The notes under the pieces: generated by a model
Told to the model about the DNA's origin: nothing
Databases searched by the model: none
What the model saw: only the letters and a program-made list of their open reading frames with translations
Part shown: positions 34,401 through 45,900 of the stretch, in pieces
Numbering within the stretch: the first letter of the stretch is position 1
Layout: each line of letters starts with the position of its first letter
Origin: Diadema setosum
Lineage: Eukaryota > Echinodermata > Echinoidea > Diadematoida > Diadematidae
Direction of reading: 5' to 3'
NCBI RefSeq assembly: GCF_964275005.1
Contig: NC_092685.1
Coordinates: forward strand, 11,371,654-11,435,653
DNA length: 64,000 nucleotides
Made by a program: the position numbers and the translations under genes

Positions 34401-37049
34401 AGATATAAGAAAAGATGACTCAATCTACCATAGCGTGGTAGGGTTTTAACAGCATTGTTGCTGTATTTATTCATTCGTGCAGAAAATACTGTAATAACAT
34501 ATAAACATGTCGAACAAGGTTAAAGTGACAAAGTCATGGTTATAGGTGCAAGCATGCACTATGTGCATTGAGTACAGGCTCCCTATGAAGTATGTATTAA
34601 GATACACATGCAGTATACTATATGTGTATGTAATATGGTTGCAGTTACATTAATTTGTGATCTGAGTGATGAATTGCATTACTAAGGATGCTTTCATTTA
34701 TATTTTCCAGCTTGAATAAACAATGATGAGAGGGGTAATTATCCAGTTCAAACTGCTCAATTGTACTCATTCTTGCTGACTGAACCCTCATGCTGTGAAA
34801 AGCTTGCCATGCATACTTTTACAGTGAGATATGTGTAGGGTTCAAACAAATGGTTCACTCAGTTTTGTCTTTGTCTGCTGCTATGACAATTTGTTAGATT
34901 AAGGTAATGTCCACTGTCCTTGTTGTTCCAAACATACATACAGTACACCTGTTTATGAATTTGAATCCACTACAGTAACCAAAAATCTATCTGTGACCAA
35001 TGTCACCCAACCCTTGGAAATATGTAATTCAACAGACATTATACATAATCATATCAATATTATAGATAATCAGGAGATGATTATGTTATATGTGACAGAT
35101 AATGGTTTCATTTTGATATAAACTAGGAATGGTATCTGTTGGACATTTTGCAATTAGCGTATTATTCGCAAGGCAGGAGAGATTTTGGAGAAAGTGTATG
35201 CAGTCACTTAAAACTAATGTTCATGTACAATATATCCTGTTTCTAAGGAAGTGTATATTTTGTGGACAATATGTTTATTGAAGATGATCAGCATTAAATC
35301 AATGTATATGAATTAATAAAAAAGATGGATACATGTGGAACAAGGCAATACACGCGTTATATGTACAAACAGAGCATCTTGATTCAAAGAGATATTGCTT
35401 CTTTGCATGTAGTACCATACATGTCTTGTTATTATGTCTTTGTATCTGTTATGAATGCGTTATGTATGCATTATTTATGCATTATGCCCTCGTTGAAAGA
35501 CAATCATCCCCAACAAGGCTTGCATGATGTTCACCTTTGATGAATAATCATCAAATAAAAGCAATGTAAACAACATACACCCTTTAAATGTACATTGTCC
35601 AGACAACAATATTGACCATATCTGATCACAAGCAAATGCTTCAAACATTGATTTATCACGTAACTTCAACAAAACTACTCATCTCTCAGAGTCTACAATT
35701 CATCTGCATGTCCTTTATTTAACTTGTACTTGTACATCGATTCATAATTATTTCCCAGCAGTTCACGCTCTGTAGTCTTCCACTCAACTTCTGCCTGTAT
35801 TATACATACATACATCAACGCCGACTCGTACACTCTGCATTTACAGGTGTATAGTAGCTTGTGTTTTGCACATACTCGACCATCAACGTCTTTTAGTCAT
35901 AAGGCTATTCAATTTGACAGTGCTTACTCTATTGTCCAGACGTCAGATTTGTTTCCGACTATGTTGTTAACACTTAAAAACTCTTGTATTAAAAGCACTT
36001 TTCAACTTTGGAAGGCGACAGACACAAATACACACAGGCTTACTTCTCACCAGACTGAAAGAAAACAAGACCATTGCCAGCATACGGAAGTGTGAAGGTG
36101 AATTCTGGACTAGTGAAAATTAATCTAATAAGGAAGGCTATATGAGCACAACTGTGAAACTTTGAAACTTTGATTCCAGGTCGATAAGATTGAAGAAAGT
36201 CGTGAATTGTAAAGCTTTGCTAGCATTTTTTGAACAGTCAATAATAGCAAATGATAAGTCAGTTGATAATGTCATTGCATTTTTACTTCATTGCCTCATA
36301 GTTTCTAGACAAAATTGTGAAATTTGCTTTTTTTTTCTTGTTCAAACACATTTATGCCAAAGTCTCAAAACATGATATATTTAACTGTTCATTATTTTGA
36401 AGTTATTCAGCCAAGAGTACTAGAAAGTTTTATACACTTTGATAACCTAGAATCACCACAATCTTCATATTATGTAATATGATTTTTGTTTGTATTATGT
36501 TGAATTGCTAAATAAATAGATAAATAATGATAATGATAATGATAATAATTATAATACTAATAATAGAAAAAGAGTTTGATCTAAGGGTCAATAGCCTCTC
36601 CTCCCCCCCCCCCCCCTTTCATCTCCAAGTAGAACCCTAGGAAAGTGATTTAAAAAAAAAAAAATCTTTATGTGTATATTTTTTAAAATAATTTTTGCAA
36701 TTCTTTGGTTGTTCTGCATTTATCTTCGAAAGCCAAAGAAATGTGTGTGTGTGCTTGTGCGTGCGTGTGTGTGCGTGCGTGTGTGCGTGTGCACTTGCGT
36801 AAGGAGGTGCAGAACCCATAGCATTCATTTTTTTTTTAACTCTTGATTTTGTTTGGAAAGGAAAAGATCATATAAACATATGAAGAGAGTTATAATGTAT
36901 CAGGATTACAAAGATGGTGGATTGACGATGGTAAATCTTGAATTGTTTGTAAAAACACAGAGGGTCATTAGACTCCTGTAAGTAGGAGAACAAAATATTT
37001 TGATCATAGGTTTAGGTTGGTAGGGGGTAGAAGAATCTTTTTTTTTCAA
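34401..37049. other. AT-rich intergenic sequence
   Basis: No coding exon, RNA gene or clear mobile element seen. Contains a degenerate GATAAT tract near 36520-36560, a C-run at 36603-36617 and a GT/GC-rich tract at 36740-36795. Confidence 0.4.
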
Positions 37050-37058
37050 ATATATATG

Positions 37059-37135
<77 letters not shown>

Positions 37136-37138
37136 TAA
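37050..37138. repeat. (TA)n microsatellite
   Basis: Near-perfect TA dinucleotides left of the long hairpin at 37176-37367; another TA-rich tract lies at 37369-37434. Confidence 0.95.
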
Positions 37139-37175
37139 TGGTATTATTATCCGCGTGTTGAAATAAGAGCATGAA

Positions 37176-37367
37176 GACGATGAAGACAAACAAGTTGACA
37201 TAATGCATTAGAATCCAACTTCATTTATTTGTAAACCAAATTTTCGACTCTTGCACGGATCTTCCCTGTTACCCCGAGGAAGATCCGTGCAAGGGTCGAA
37301 AATTTGGTTTACAAATAAATGAAGTTGGATTCTAATGCATTATGTCAACTTGTTTGTCTTCATCGTC
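37176..37367. repeat. 90-bp-arm near-perfect hairpin
   Basis: Left arm 37176-37265 and right arm 37278-37367 are reverse complements over 90 bp with one mismatch (a T against a G), around a 12-nt loop (37266-37277). TA tracts flank both sides. Such low divergence implies recent formation or gene conversion. A transcript would make an almost perfect 90-bp duplex. Confidence 0.9.
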
Positions 37368-37386
37368 TATATACATATATATATAT

Positions 37387-37423
<37 letters not shown>

Positions 37424-37534
37424 CATTATATATGTGAGATATAAAAAAGGAAGGAGAAATCGGTGCGTAGCTTTGACATCATTATTCCTCTTACTGTTCC
37501 TCCTTTTCGGAAAAGCGCAAGAGTTGAAAAATTG

Positions 37535-37605
37535 GTCTCCGCCGGGAATTGAACCCGGGTCTTTGGCATGGAACGCCAACGCCTTAACTGTTCGACCACG
37601 GAGAC
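37535..37605 (-). tRNA. tRNA-Gly(TCC)-like gene or recent tRNA-derived copy
   Basis: The 71-nt minus-strand sequence folds as a tRNA: acceptor GTCTCCG/CGGAGAC (7 bp), D stem GTC/GGC, anticodon stem TTGGC/GCCAA with loop GTTCCAT (U33, anticodon TCC), and T arm CCGGG-TTCAATT-CCCGG. Box A (TGGTCGAACAG) and box B (GGTTCAATTCC) match the Pol III consensus, and a TTTTT terminator follows a few bases downstream. A partial inverted copy of the T arm and acceptor lies at about 37917-37946, so it may belong to a repeat family rather than be a working gene. Confidence 0.65.
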
Positions 37606-37839
37606 GTCATAGCGATTCAGGCAGACCCAAGCTCGAATACCCGACGGACCAACCTTTCAACTCTTTATGCGCATGTTCCTTTTTGGGGCAGAGAGTTATG
37701 AATAACAACCAGCCGCATGCCTCAGCTGGATCTGCAATGAGATTCACGTAGCAGTGAATTGGGATAATGTCACCCCTACCTACAACAGCCTTTTGGCTTC
37801 TCCTGAATAATTTTGCATATTGATGTGAGATATATGAGA

Positions 37840-37984
37840 AAGGAAGGAGAAATCGGTGCATAGCTTTGACATCATTATTCCTCTTACTGTTCCTTCTTTT
37901 CGGAATCGAACCCGGGTTCGATTCCCGGCGGAGACCAATTTTTCAACTCTTGCGCTTTTCCGAAAAGGAGGAACAGTAAGAGGA

Positions 37985-37986
<2 letters not shown>
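37840..37986. repeat. Inverted tRNA-flank fusion (foldback)
   Basis: The left half (TCGGTGCATAGC...TCTTTTCGGAATCGAACCC) repeats the sequence that flanks the tRNA-like gene at 37458-37515. It is joined head to head to an inverted copy of the T arm and 3' flank (GGTTCGATTCCCGGCGGAGACC...GAGGAACAGTAAGAGGAAT). The junction GAACCCGGGTTC is a palindrome. Confidence 0.7.
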
Positions 37987-38078
<92 letters not shown>

Positions 38079-38092
38079 GTATATATATATAA
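37987..38092. repeat. (CA)n-(TA)n compound microsatellite
   Basis: CA dinucleotides to about 38019, then TA dinucleotides to about 38090. Confidence 0.95.
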
Positions 38093-38448
38093 ATTAAGGC
38101 ATCTTTGCTTATCTAGAAAATGTTACAGGCCTGGCAAGATTTACACACCTGCAGAAATTTTGAATAGGGAAAAAATAACCCAGTCACATTCAAAAATAAA
38201 GATATTTTTGTTTAAAAGGATCAATCACTTATTTTCAAAGAACAGGTTTAACCAGTAAAAATATCACATAACACACTGGAGCCTCTAGGACTATATGTTT
38301 TATTCATTCACATCTATTTTGGAATTGCGCCAAAATCATGGAATTTTGTATTTTGAGGTAATAGGATTAAGGAAATAAAGCAGATTGGCAAGATATACAC
38401 ATCTGGGGAATAGATGGAACTTCTATGGAATCAAATGGTGTTTGTTTG

Positions 38449-38770
38449 TTTGTTCATTTCCATATCTGAGAAGATGGCTGGATAGCCCATATTCAGCTAC
38501 ATTAAGCTGGTCTTCCATGGGGTCCAGTTGGATGTGAGGTGGGACCACTTCACCGGGTTAAACACCCTGCTCTTTGCGATGAATGAATGAAGCGGGATCT
38601 TTTACGTGCATGAGTTGTTACTCTCTCATACACGGGACCTCCATTTTATGTCCTATCCGAGGGACAGAGTGTTTTGCCTCTTGCTAGAGGGGACGGTATG
38701 TTTACACACAACATTGCTCAGTCCAGACTCCGGTCTGGACATCATCATCCCTGATACGGTCATTCTTATA
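38449..38770 (-). mobile_element. SINE-like dispersed repeat, copy 1
   Basis: Shares about 300 bp with 61863-62205 (TAGCCCATATTCAGCT, GGTCTTCCATGGGGTCCAGT, CTGCTCTTTGCGATGAAT). The other copy ends in a tRNA-like head on the minus strand, so this one is probably a head-truncated or diverged SINE. Confidence 0.6.
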
Positions 38771-39835
38771 ATTTAATTTATGATATACTACATGTATAGT
38801 ATATTTGCAGAATTAGAGAAAACATTAGTTACATATTGTGGGGGAAAAAAAAAGAGAAGAAAATTGATTAAAAGCCTATCAGGGCAATTACCCCTGAGGG
38901 CAATTAACCCTGGCTAAATACTGCTTAGTAATAAGATTAGAGTAAAGATTAGGGTTTGGATTAGGTTTGGGATTAGGATAAGGGTTAGGGTCAAGGAAAC
39001 AGGGAGAGATGAATATGGAAGGTATTTGATTGCTTGGATGATTGCAAAGGTATATTGTTAGGAATGGTAGTTAGGGAGAATTGGTTCAGGGATGAGTCTT
39101 ATTTGAGATAGGACAAAAGTTCCGTCTTTCATTTTTTTTTTTCTCTCTCTTTTTTTAAACGGTTGGTGCATGCAATTGATGTAAATGGAAAATGAGAAGT
39201 GTGTCGCATTATTGTGACCTTTGTTAATTTCTGTTTCTAAGAGCGGAAATGTTCTAGGCCCTATCCGTTATGTTGAGCAGTTCTATCAAATTGTATTGTT
39301 GTTTTTTGGTATTATTACTATGAATAGAAGTGAATGAACTGTAACACAGAAAAAAAGAAGAAATCACGTTTCCGCCAAATTAATGTAAGAGATCAGTAAT
39401 TGCCGTCAGGAATAGTGACGACTTCAGACAGGAGTCTGCCTCATAACGCCAAGAAAAGTAGCTTTATTCGCGTGAACATGTCGATTTCGAGTCATAAATC
39501 GTTCCCATTACAAAAAGTATTCAATGACCCTTAGGCTTATATCCCTGCCGATCTGATTCTCGAAGTTTGCATCTTTAAAAAACGCCCTCTATCGATTACT
39601 AATACACACACTGTGCATGCGATCCATCCATGCAATGCATGCTGCTTTTGGGATGCATAATTTGCGAAAGCTAAAAAGCTAGCGTCCTGTACTGTGCATG
39701 CATGCTGCGTGCGTGTTGTGTTTGTGACAAATTCACTTCTACGTGCTGCTGCAGCTGGGAAAAGCTTCAATCGTCCTCTGTCCAAAATTGAGAATCAGAT
39801 TCTGTCGATTTTAAATCACAGGGCTCTCAGCAAAA
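38771..39835. other. XRN2 upstream region
   Basis: No coding exon. A degenerate TTAGGG-like patch lies at 38937-38996. The last 300 bp before the XRN2 start have CpG and TGCATGC motifs and should include the promoter and 5'UTR, but no start site can be pinned down. Confidence 0.35.
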
Positions 39836-39910
39836 ATGGGAGTTCCAGCATTTTTCCGATGGCTCAGCAAGAAGTACCCGTCGATCATAGTTCACTGTGT
39901 GGAAGAAAAG
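39836..39910 (+). CDS. XRN2: XRN2 exon 1
   Basis: Residues 1-25, [20 protein letters not shown] to VEEK. The ATG context AAAATGG is favourable. Ends phase 0. Confidence 0.97.
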
Positions 39911-42900
39911 GTAATTGTGTCGAGTTTTTAAGGCCCAGTCCCATTCATTTAGTTTTGTGCTTTTGGAAGTTAGTTTTTCAGTAGGAGAGTTGATCGTATC
40001 ACATCTGACATGATCACCAGACGCTTTTTTTCCTTTCTTTTTTGTGGCTCTGAATTACGTACTTAGAGGATGAAATTTCGGTAAAAATAGCACCAGTTAT
40101 TCACAAAGTCCTGAAAATTACGAATTCGGCAAAATTATTCACTCCGATTTTTGGAAAATAGACTTCAAATACTTCTAGAATTACATTAACCCTGTTAGAG
40201 TGTTAAAACCACCAGTTTTCGGACACTTAACTAAGCTTTTCTGCAAATTTATTCACCTCAAATATTGTTCTACTTACAGAATTATATCTACAACATTGCA
40301 TGTTAAAATTAAAGTCCCGGTTTGCGGCCGCATAAAGGTTTTTCTACTGTGAAACGCAAACTTGCAAATTGCTTTTAACCCAGGTTTATAGAGGCCTAAC
40401 GGCGTTAGAGACATCTACCTAGATATCTAGTGTCTACAGGCGTGTTAACCTGGAAACATTAAACTGCACATTACTTGAATATGACACCATTCTGAAGCAA
40501 ATAATTTTCACACATTATGTAGGACCTACTCGTAAAAGAATCCCACAAGGACTGGAACAATCATCCCCCAGCATTCCCACTGGCACTGATTCCCACTGAT
40601 CAGTTACTAGTCATCCCCTTTAAGAAGTGCCGAAAATGAATTTTTTGATGCGAGATGTCATCATTTAAGTGAGAAAATTTCAGTTTTGTTGGAGATTTTT
40701 TCCACATCATCGGTTGATTTTTGTAGATTGGCAGTGTGTTAGTGAACGTGTGGTATACGTGTATAAAGTGTGTCGCTGTGTTCAGCGTTATATTACCAAG
40801 TATATGCTGTAGTGGCCACGAACCGGTGCTTGGCGAGTCGGCACTTGTATTCAACTCCTGTACTGGGAACATTTAGTCACTGCATTGGCACTTACAGAGA
40901 TTTTATTTTCTTTTGTTTTTGAGGATACCATCACACTCTGAGCTTGCAATGAGTGCAAAATCCCCCAACAGATCGGCGTACTCCATTTAATATGTACATG
41001 CATTACCCAATAGAAATTCTCTGGGAAGTTTCTTGCGGAAAGGTCAAAGGTCAAAAGGTCACATGAAAGTGCTAAATTCCACTTCTTCTTCCATATCTCG
41101 AAAGTGACCCAAGGTATCATCATGAAACTTAATACATAACATATTGTATTTATGCATGTTCTACCTGTCAGTGATTCTCTTGGGAATTTTGTGGTCGTAG
41201 GGTTAGAGTCCAGGCTACAATGCTAAAATTTTACTATTTGATACTGAAATTATACTTTTTCTCCATACCGGTCCTTGAAAATTACTCAATGCGTAAACTT
41301 ATGAAAAGGTTAAAAAAAGCTGCACTGTAATAAAGTCTACAATGTACAGATGTAGTTCCGATCGCATGAACTCCTGTTTATTCAAAATGGGCATTAGTGA
41401 AAGACGCTGTACTGTTTGCACATGCTGCATATACGAATCTTCGTTTTGGGTAAGTTGTGAATTGTGTATGTCAGTATCGATAACATAGAAATGAAGTCTA
41501 ATTAATGAAGATTGTCTTTACTGCGTTTGAGGTGACAAAAATGATGTTCGCTTTGTGTTCGCTTTGTTGTTGTGCACCATACTGGTACAGCCCTACAGCG
41601 ACTGGGATGTGGATAGTTAAGAAGAACCATGCATTATGGAGGAGGCATGCCAGTCGCCATAGTGACATTTCTAGTTTTTTTTATGCTTTACTTGCCAGTG
41701 ATGGTGTGACTTTCGGCACAAATGATATGTGTATGTTTTCTTCAGACTGCTTGGAACAGCTTGCGCAGGAACTCTAATCTGAGCTTCCTCTGGTCTTTCA
41801 GTGATGATTGTAATGGATATTAAAGAGGATTAGACAGCGACAATGGTCTGGCCAGTCCCAGAGTTTCTTGTTGATTCATGTACTCATCTACATTGAGAAA
41901 GCTTTGAGCAAGCTTTGAGCTTCTTCTTTCTTTCTTTTTTTTTTTTATCCTTTGTGCCCACTTTTGTGTATGTATTGTAGGGTCTCAAACAAAGCTATAT
42001 TGCTGTCACATGTAAATCATCCAAGCAGTCCAGAGATTTCACACTTAACTACCCATCACTAAAATTTACAATTGAGAGGACCAGCAATTGTTAACCAGTC
42101 GAAACCCATCATATCCAGGAAATTTTGCCTAAAAAATGATCATCCTATCATTATAAAACTGGCACCTCTGCCCTTCAAAGTTGTAGGGGAGTGGACACAT
42201 GGATTTGCAGCACAATGATTGTGTGTAAGGAATTTAAAAAAAAAAAAATCTGCGTGTTTGACAAGTGTCAGACTCAACTCTTGATTCAGTAAGCTTCATT
42301 TAAAATATACACATCAGACTCATCCATGTAATTCAATGTTTGACTTTATCCTATCATCAAACATCAAATAAAAAATATGATATCACATTATCACACACTG
42401 TAGTCATATTCTTACATTGTAAGTACCAGTCCATAAACCTACAGTTTGTCTTTACTAACTGTTACTAGTGTTGGTTGTCTTTAAAAAGCAAGGGTTAGCA
42501 TTTTTGTTTCCGTCATGTCCTAGAAATCAAGTATCATGCTGTAATTGTTTCTCTGTTCACTCTGTACATCAAGGTCAAGGAGGTTGATGGAGTCAGGATT
42601 CCACCCGACACGACCAAGCCCAATCCCAACGATGTTGAATTTGACAACCTCTACCTTGACATGAATGGTATCATTCATCCCTGTTGTCACCCTGAAAACA
42701 AGTCAGTATTTCTATCAAGTACCGTATTGTAATACCAGTAACCCTTGTAACCCACTATCTTCTATCCCTAGCATGGATTAAGTAATAAAATGCAATCAGG
42801 AGAGAGCTTTTGATATTTGCTTTCCATCAGGTATCTCCAGTTATATGATTTTTACCTCATTTATCGTAAAATCTCTGTGTTAGATTTGTCCTACATTAGG

Positions 42901-45900
42901 GGTAGATATTATTGTTTTGTTTGTATTGAGGCCCCACCTCTCTCCCAGGGGCACTGGTGGCAATCCATTTGTCAGTAAGCAACATGTCTTTGTTTTGTAT
43001 CTTTTTTTATTTATTTTTATTTTTTTCACTCTCAGTACTCTGCACACCTGGGACACTTCAAGTATCTATAATGTTTACACACTAGGCCAAGCATGATGGG
43101 GAGTAATTTTACTCAGACGTCTTGTCTCATCTTGAGGGATATTATATGCAGAAGCAAGCAGTTCCTTGGGTTCATTCTTCTTGCTGCTAACTACCTCTAG
43201 ATGCTGTTGAATGAAATTCCTCACAACCACATCTGTTTGTATATTTGCTTATTTTTTTCCTGTGGTATATGCAATGACTGTCACTTGATTTCATAGATGA
43301 GCCCAGGTTGTGTAGTGATGTTACACTGTCATGTCTAATGCCCTTTTTTATTTGCTATTTTGTTTTTTTGAGCAACAGGTATGTTATTTTGAGCACTTTA
43401 AATGATACTCCACCAGTTTTATAAGATTGATTCAGGAGATCTGCTTTTGTGCAAACAATTTCCATCATATATATATTCATATTTTTTCCCATACTCTTAC
43501 TCATGCACTAATTGTTCCCAATCACCTTTATTCTACATGAGAGGACTCTTTTTGTTTTTGTTTTTTTATTTATTTTTTTTTTGCAACAGGCCAGCTCCGA
43601 AGAATGAGGATGAAATGATGGTCGCTATTTTTGAGTACATCGATCGCCTGTTCAGTATTGTGCGCCCGCGTCGCCTCCTGTACATGGCAATTGATGGAGT
43701 TGCACCTCGGGCGAAGATGAATCAGCAGCGGTCGCGACGTTTTCGGGCGTCGAAAGAGAGCAGGTGCATTGTGCAAAAATACCACATAAACTAAGATTTT
43801 TTAACCCATTGAGGATGAGTCCTGAGTTTACACGGGCAGGTGTCTATGAGAAATGCGTGTTGTAACAACATCAAACTGTCCTCAGTGGGTTAATGCAACA
43901 CACAGCTAGGAGTACAGTCAGCCTTGCCTATGTCGACCTCACACAAGTCAAAAAATTGCCTTGAGAAGTTGAAGGAAAATTCTAAACTGGATTGATCATA
44001 TACATGTGTTAATTCTATGTGTAAGTTGACATTCATGTAAGTGGAAGGATTCATTATTGTCCCTTTGGCTTTGACTTAGGCAAGGTTGACTGTCTCGGAT
44101 TCATTTATATGAAATTTTGTGAAGCTCACCATGGTCGTGTCTGTGGAACAGAATATGAATGAGATGCGAGATATGTGTTTTACACATACTTTGTGTATTT
44201 TGCAGTAAATGGGTGATGTCATGACTGATGTCATATGAAGTGTAATTGCTTGCTTGTTAGAACTTGGCAAAGTGCCTCTAGCAAGAAAATTATTTTGCTT
44301 GGTCACTCTTCATTTTAGAGCATTTTAGATCAAACCAGGACCAATTGCAGGATTGCACTTTGAGTTGTCAGAGATATGCATGCATTAGTGACAAGGGTCA
44401 ATTAATCAAAGAAAAGAAAGACTAAGGAAATCACATGAAGAGTTTTAACCAGTGCCGTGACTCCAAGGAAACAATTAACACAACGAGAGCAACAACTGTG
44501 AGGACAACTGAAATATATGCTGCATTTTGTGTAACAAATGATGTATTTGATACGAAAATGTTACCAATTTGTTGAACAATCAATCTACTTTAGTGCATCT
44601 TGTTGAACTCGGTGTTGCTTGACCAAGCCGTAACATAGTCATTGCTGTGAAACAGATGTGCAAACATGAATTTCTGTAGTAATTACAAGCACTGTCTAAT
44701 TTTGTTCTCCCTCCATATTCAATTATCGACAGAGACAAAAGAGAAGATGAGGCGAGGATTCGTGCAGAGATTGCTGATCGTGGTGGCTATCTGCCTCCCC
44801 CCAAACCTAAGGAAAGCCACTTTGATAGCAATTGCATCACACCGGTGAGTGATACATGATATCAAGATTGTTTGAGTATCAAAATTTGGTAGACATATTG
44901 ACATCTCTGACAGTTTCCATATTTATTTCATCTTCTTTCAAGCAAGCTCTAGAGGATGTTCTGCATGCAAGAAACCATAACGCCCATTCTGTGGCTTGCA
45001 GGGGGTTTCCATGCTCTTCTGAAGATATATTCTGTAATTCTTCCACTAGCATCATGATTATTTGTCATTATTCATTGCCATGATTGTATCAGACACCCTG
45101 TTTGGATCATTCATAATGCTACATTAGAGAACTGTTGCAAGCGAGGGGAACAATCTATTGAGAAGCATGACAGTCACTAAAAACAAAGACATGAGAGTAG
45201 AAGAAATTCAATCGCTTTCAATTTTCATCATCAGTTTGTCCACCTTATTTGTGCTTCTTTTCTTGTTGTTTTCCTGTGTTCTTCCAATATGTGCTTCCTT
45301 GAAAGTCCATTTCCTGTAATTTCATACTCACAGGGGACAGAGTTTATGTTCCGCCTCGCTGACTGCCTTAGGTATTACGTCACAGACAGGCTGAACAATG
45401 ATCCGGGATGGAGGAATATCCAGGTATATTCATCACAAGAACTAATATTCATGTTGCATCACACAACACTGTGTAATAGCTTCATAAAATATGGAAGAGC
45501 ACACGATGGTTCTGTCATGTCATAAAAAAAGAAAGTCATATAGGATGTTTTTATTGTTATTAATGAAAATTGCTCAGCATTTTATTTTTGAGGTCACTTG
45601 TTGGTGTTTGCATAGCTTGATAAGAACAAAAAACAACAACAAAAAACAACAAAAAAGAGCTGAGTGAGCTTTGATTTTTCTAATGGAGGAAAAAAAAGCA
45701 ACAACACTCAAGCAGAAAAGATTTGAAAATTACACTGTTACTGTAAAATGTCTATGGACAGATAATTATTCTAGTAGCTCATTTCTGGATGGGTTATTCT
45801 GAGACTCGGGTCTATGGGAAAAATTGGTGACGGTAAATATGGTCACCATGAGATTTTTACATTTGGAGGCACTGTGTTGGTCACTGACTGCTTTTTTTTT

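Noticed and set aside
35312..35317. AATAAA as MCM8 polyadenylation signal
   Set aside because: More than 4 kb past the stop with mobile elements in between; cannot be tied to MCM8 from sequence alone.
37335..37751. 138-codon frame across TA repeat and tRNA-like gene
   Set aside because: Runs through a microsatellite and the antisense of the tRNA-like gene; not a protein gene.
38937..38996. Telomere-like TTAGGG-type patch
   Set aside because: Too degenerate and short (mixed GATTAG, GGTTTG, GGGTTAGGG) to call an interstitial telomere.
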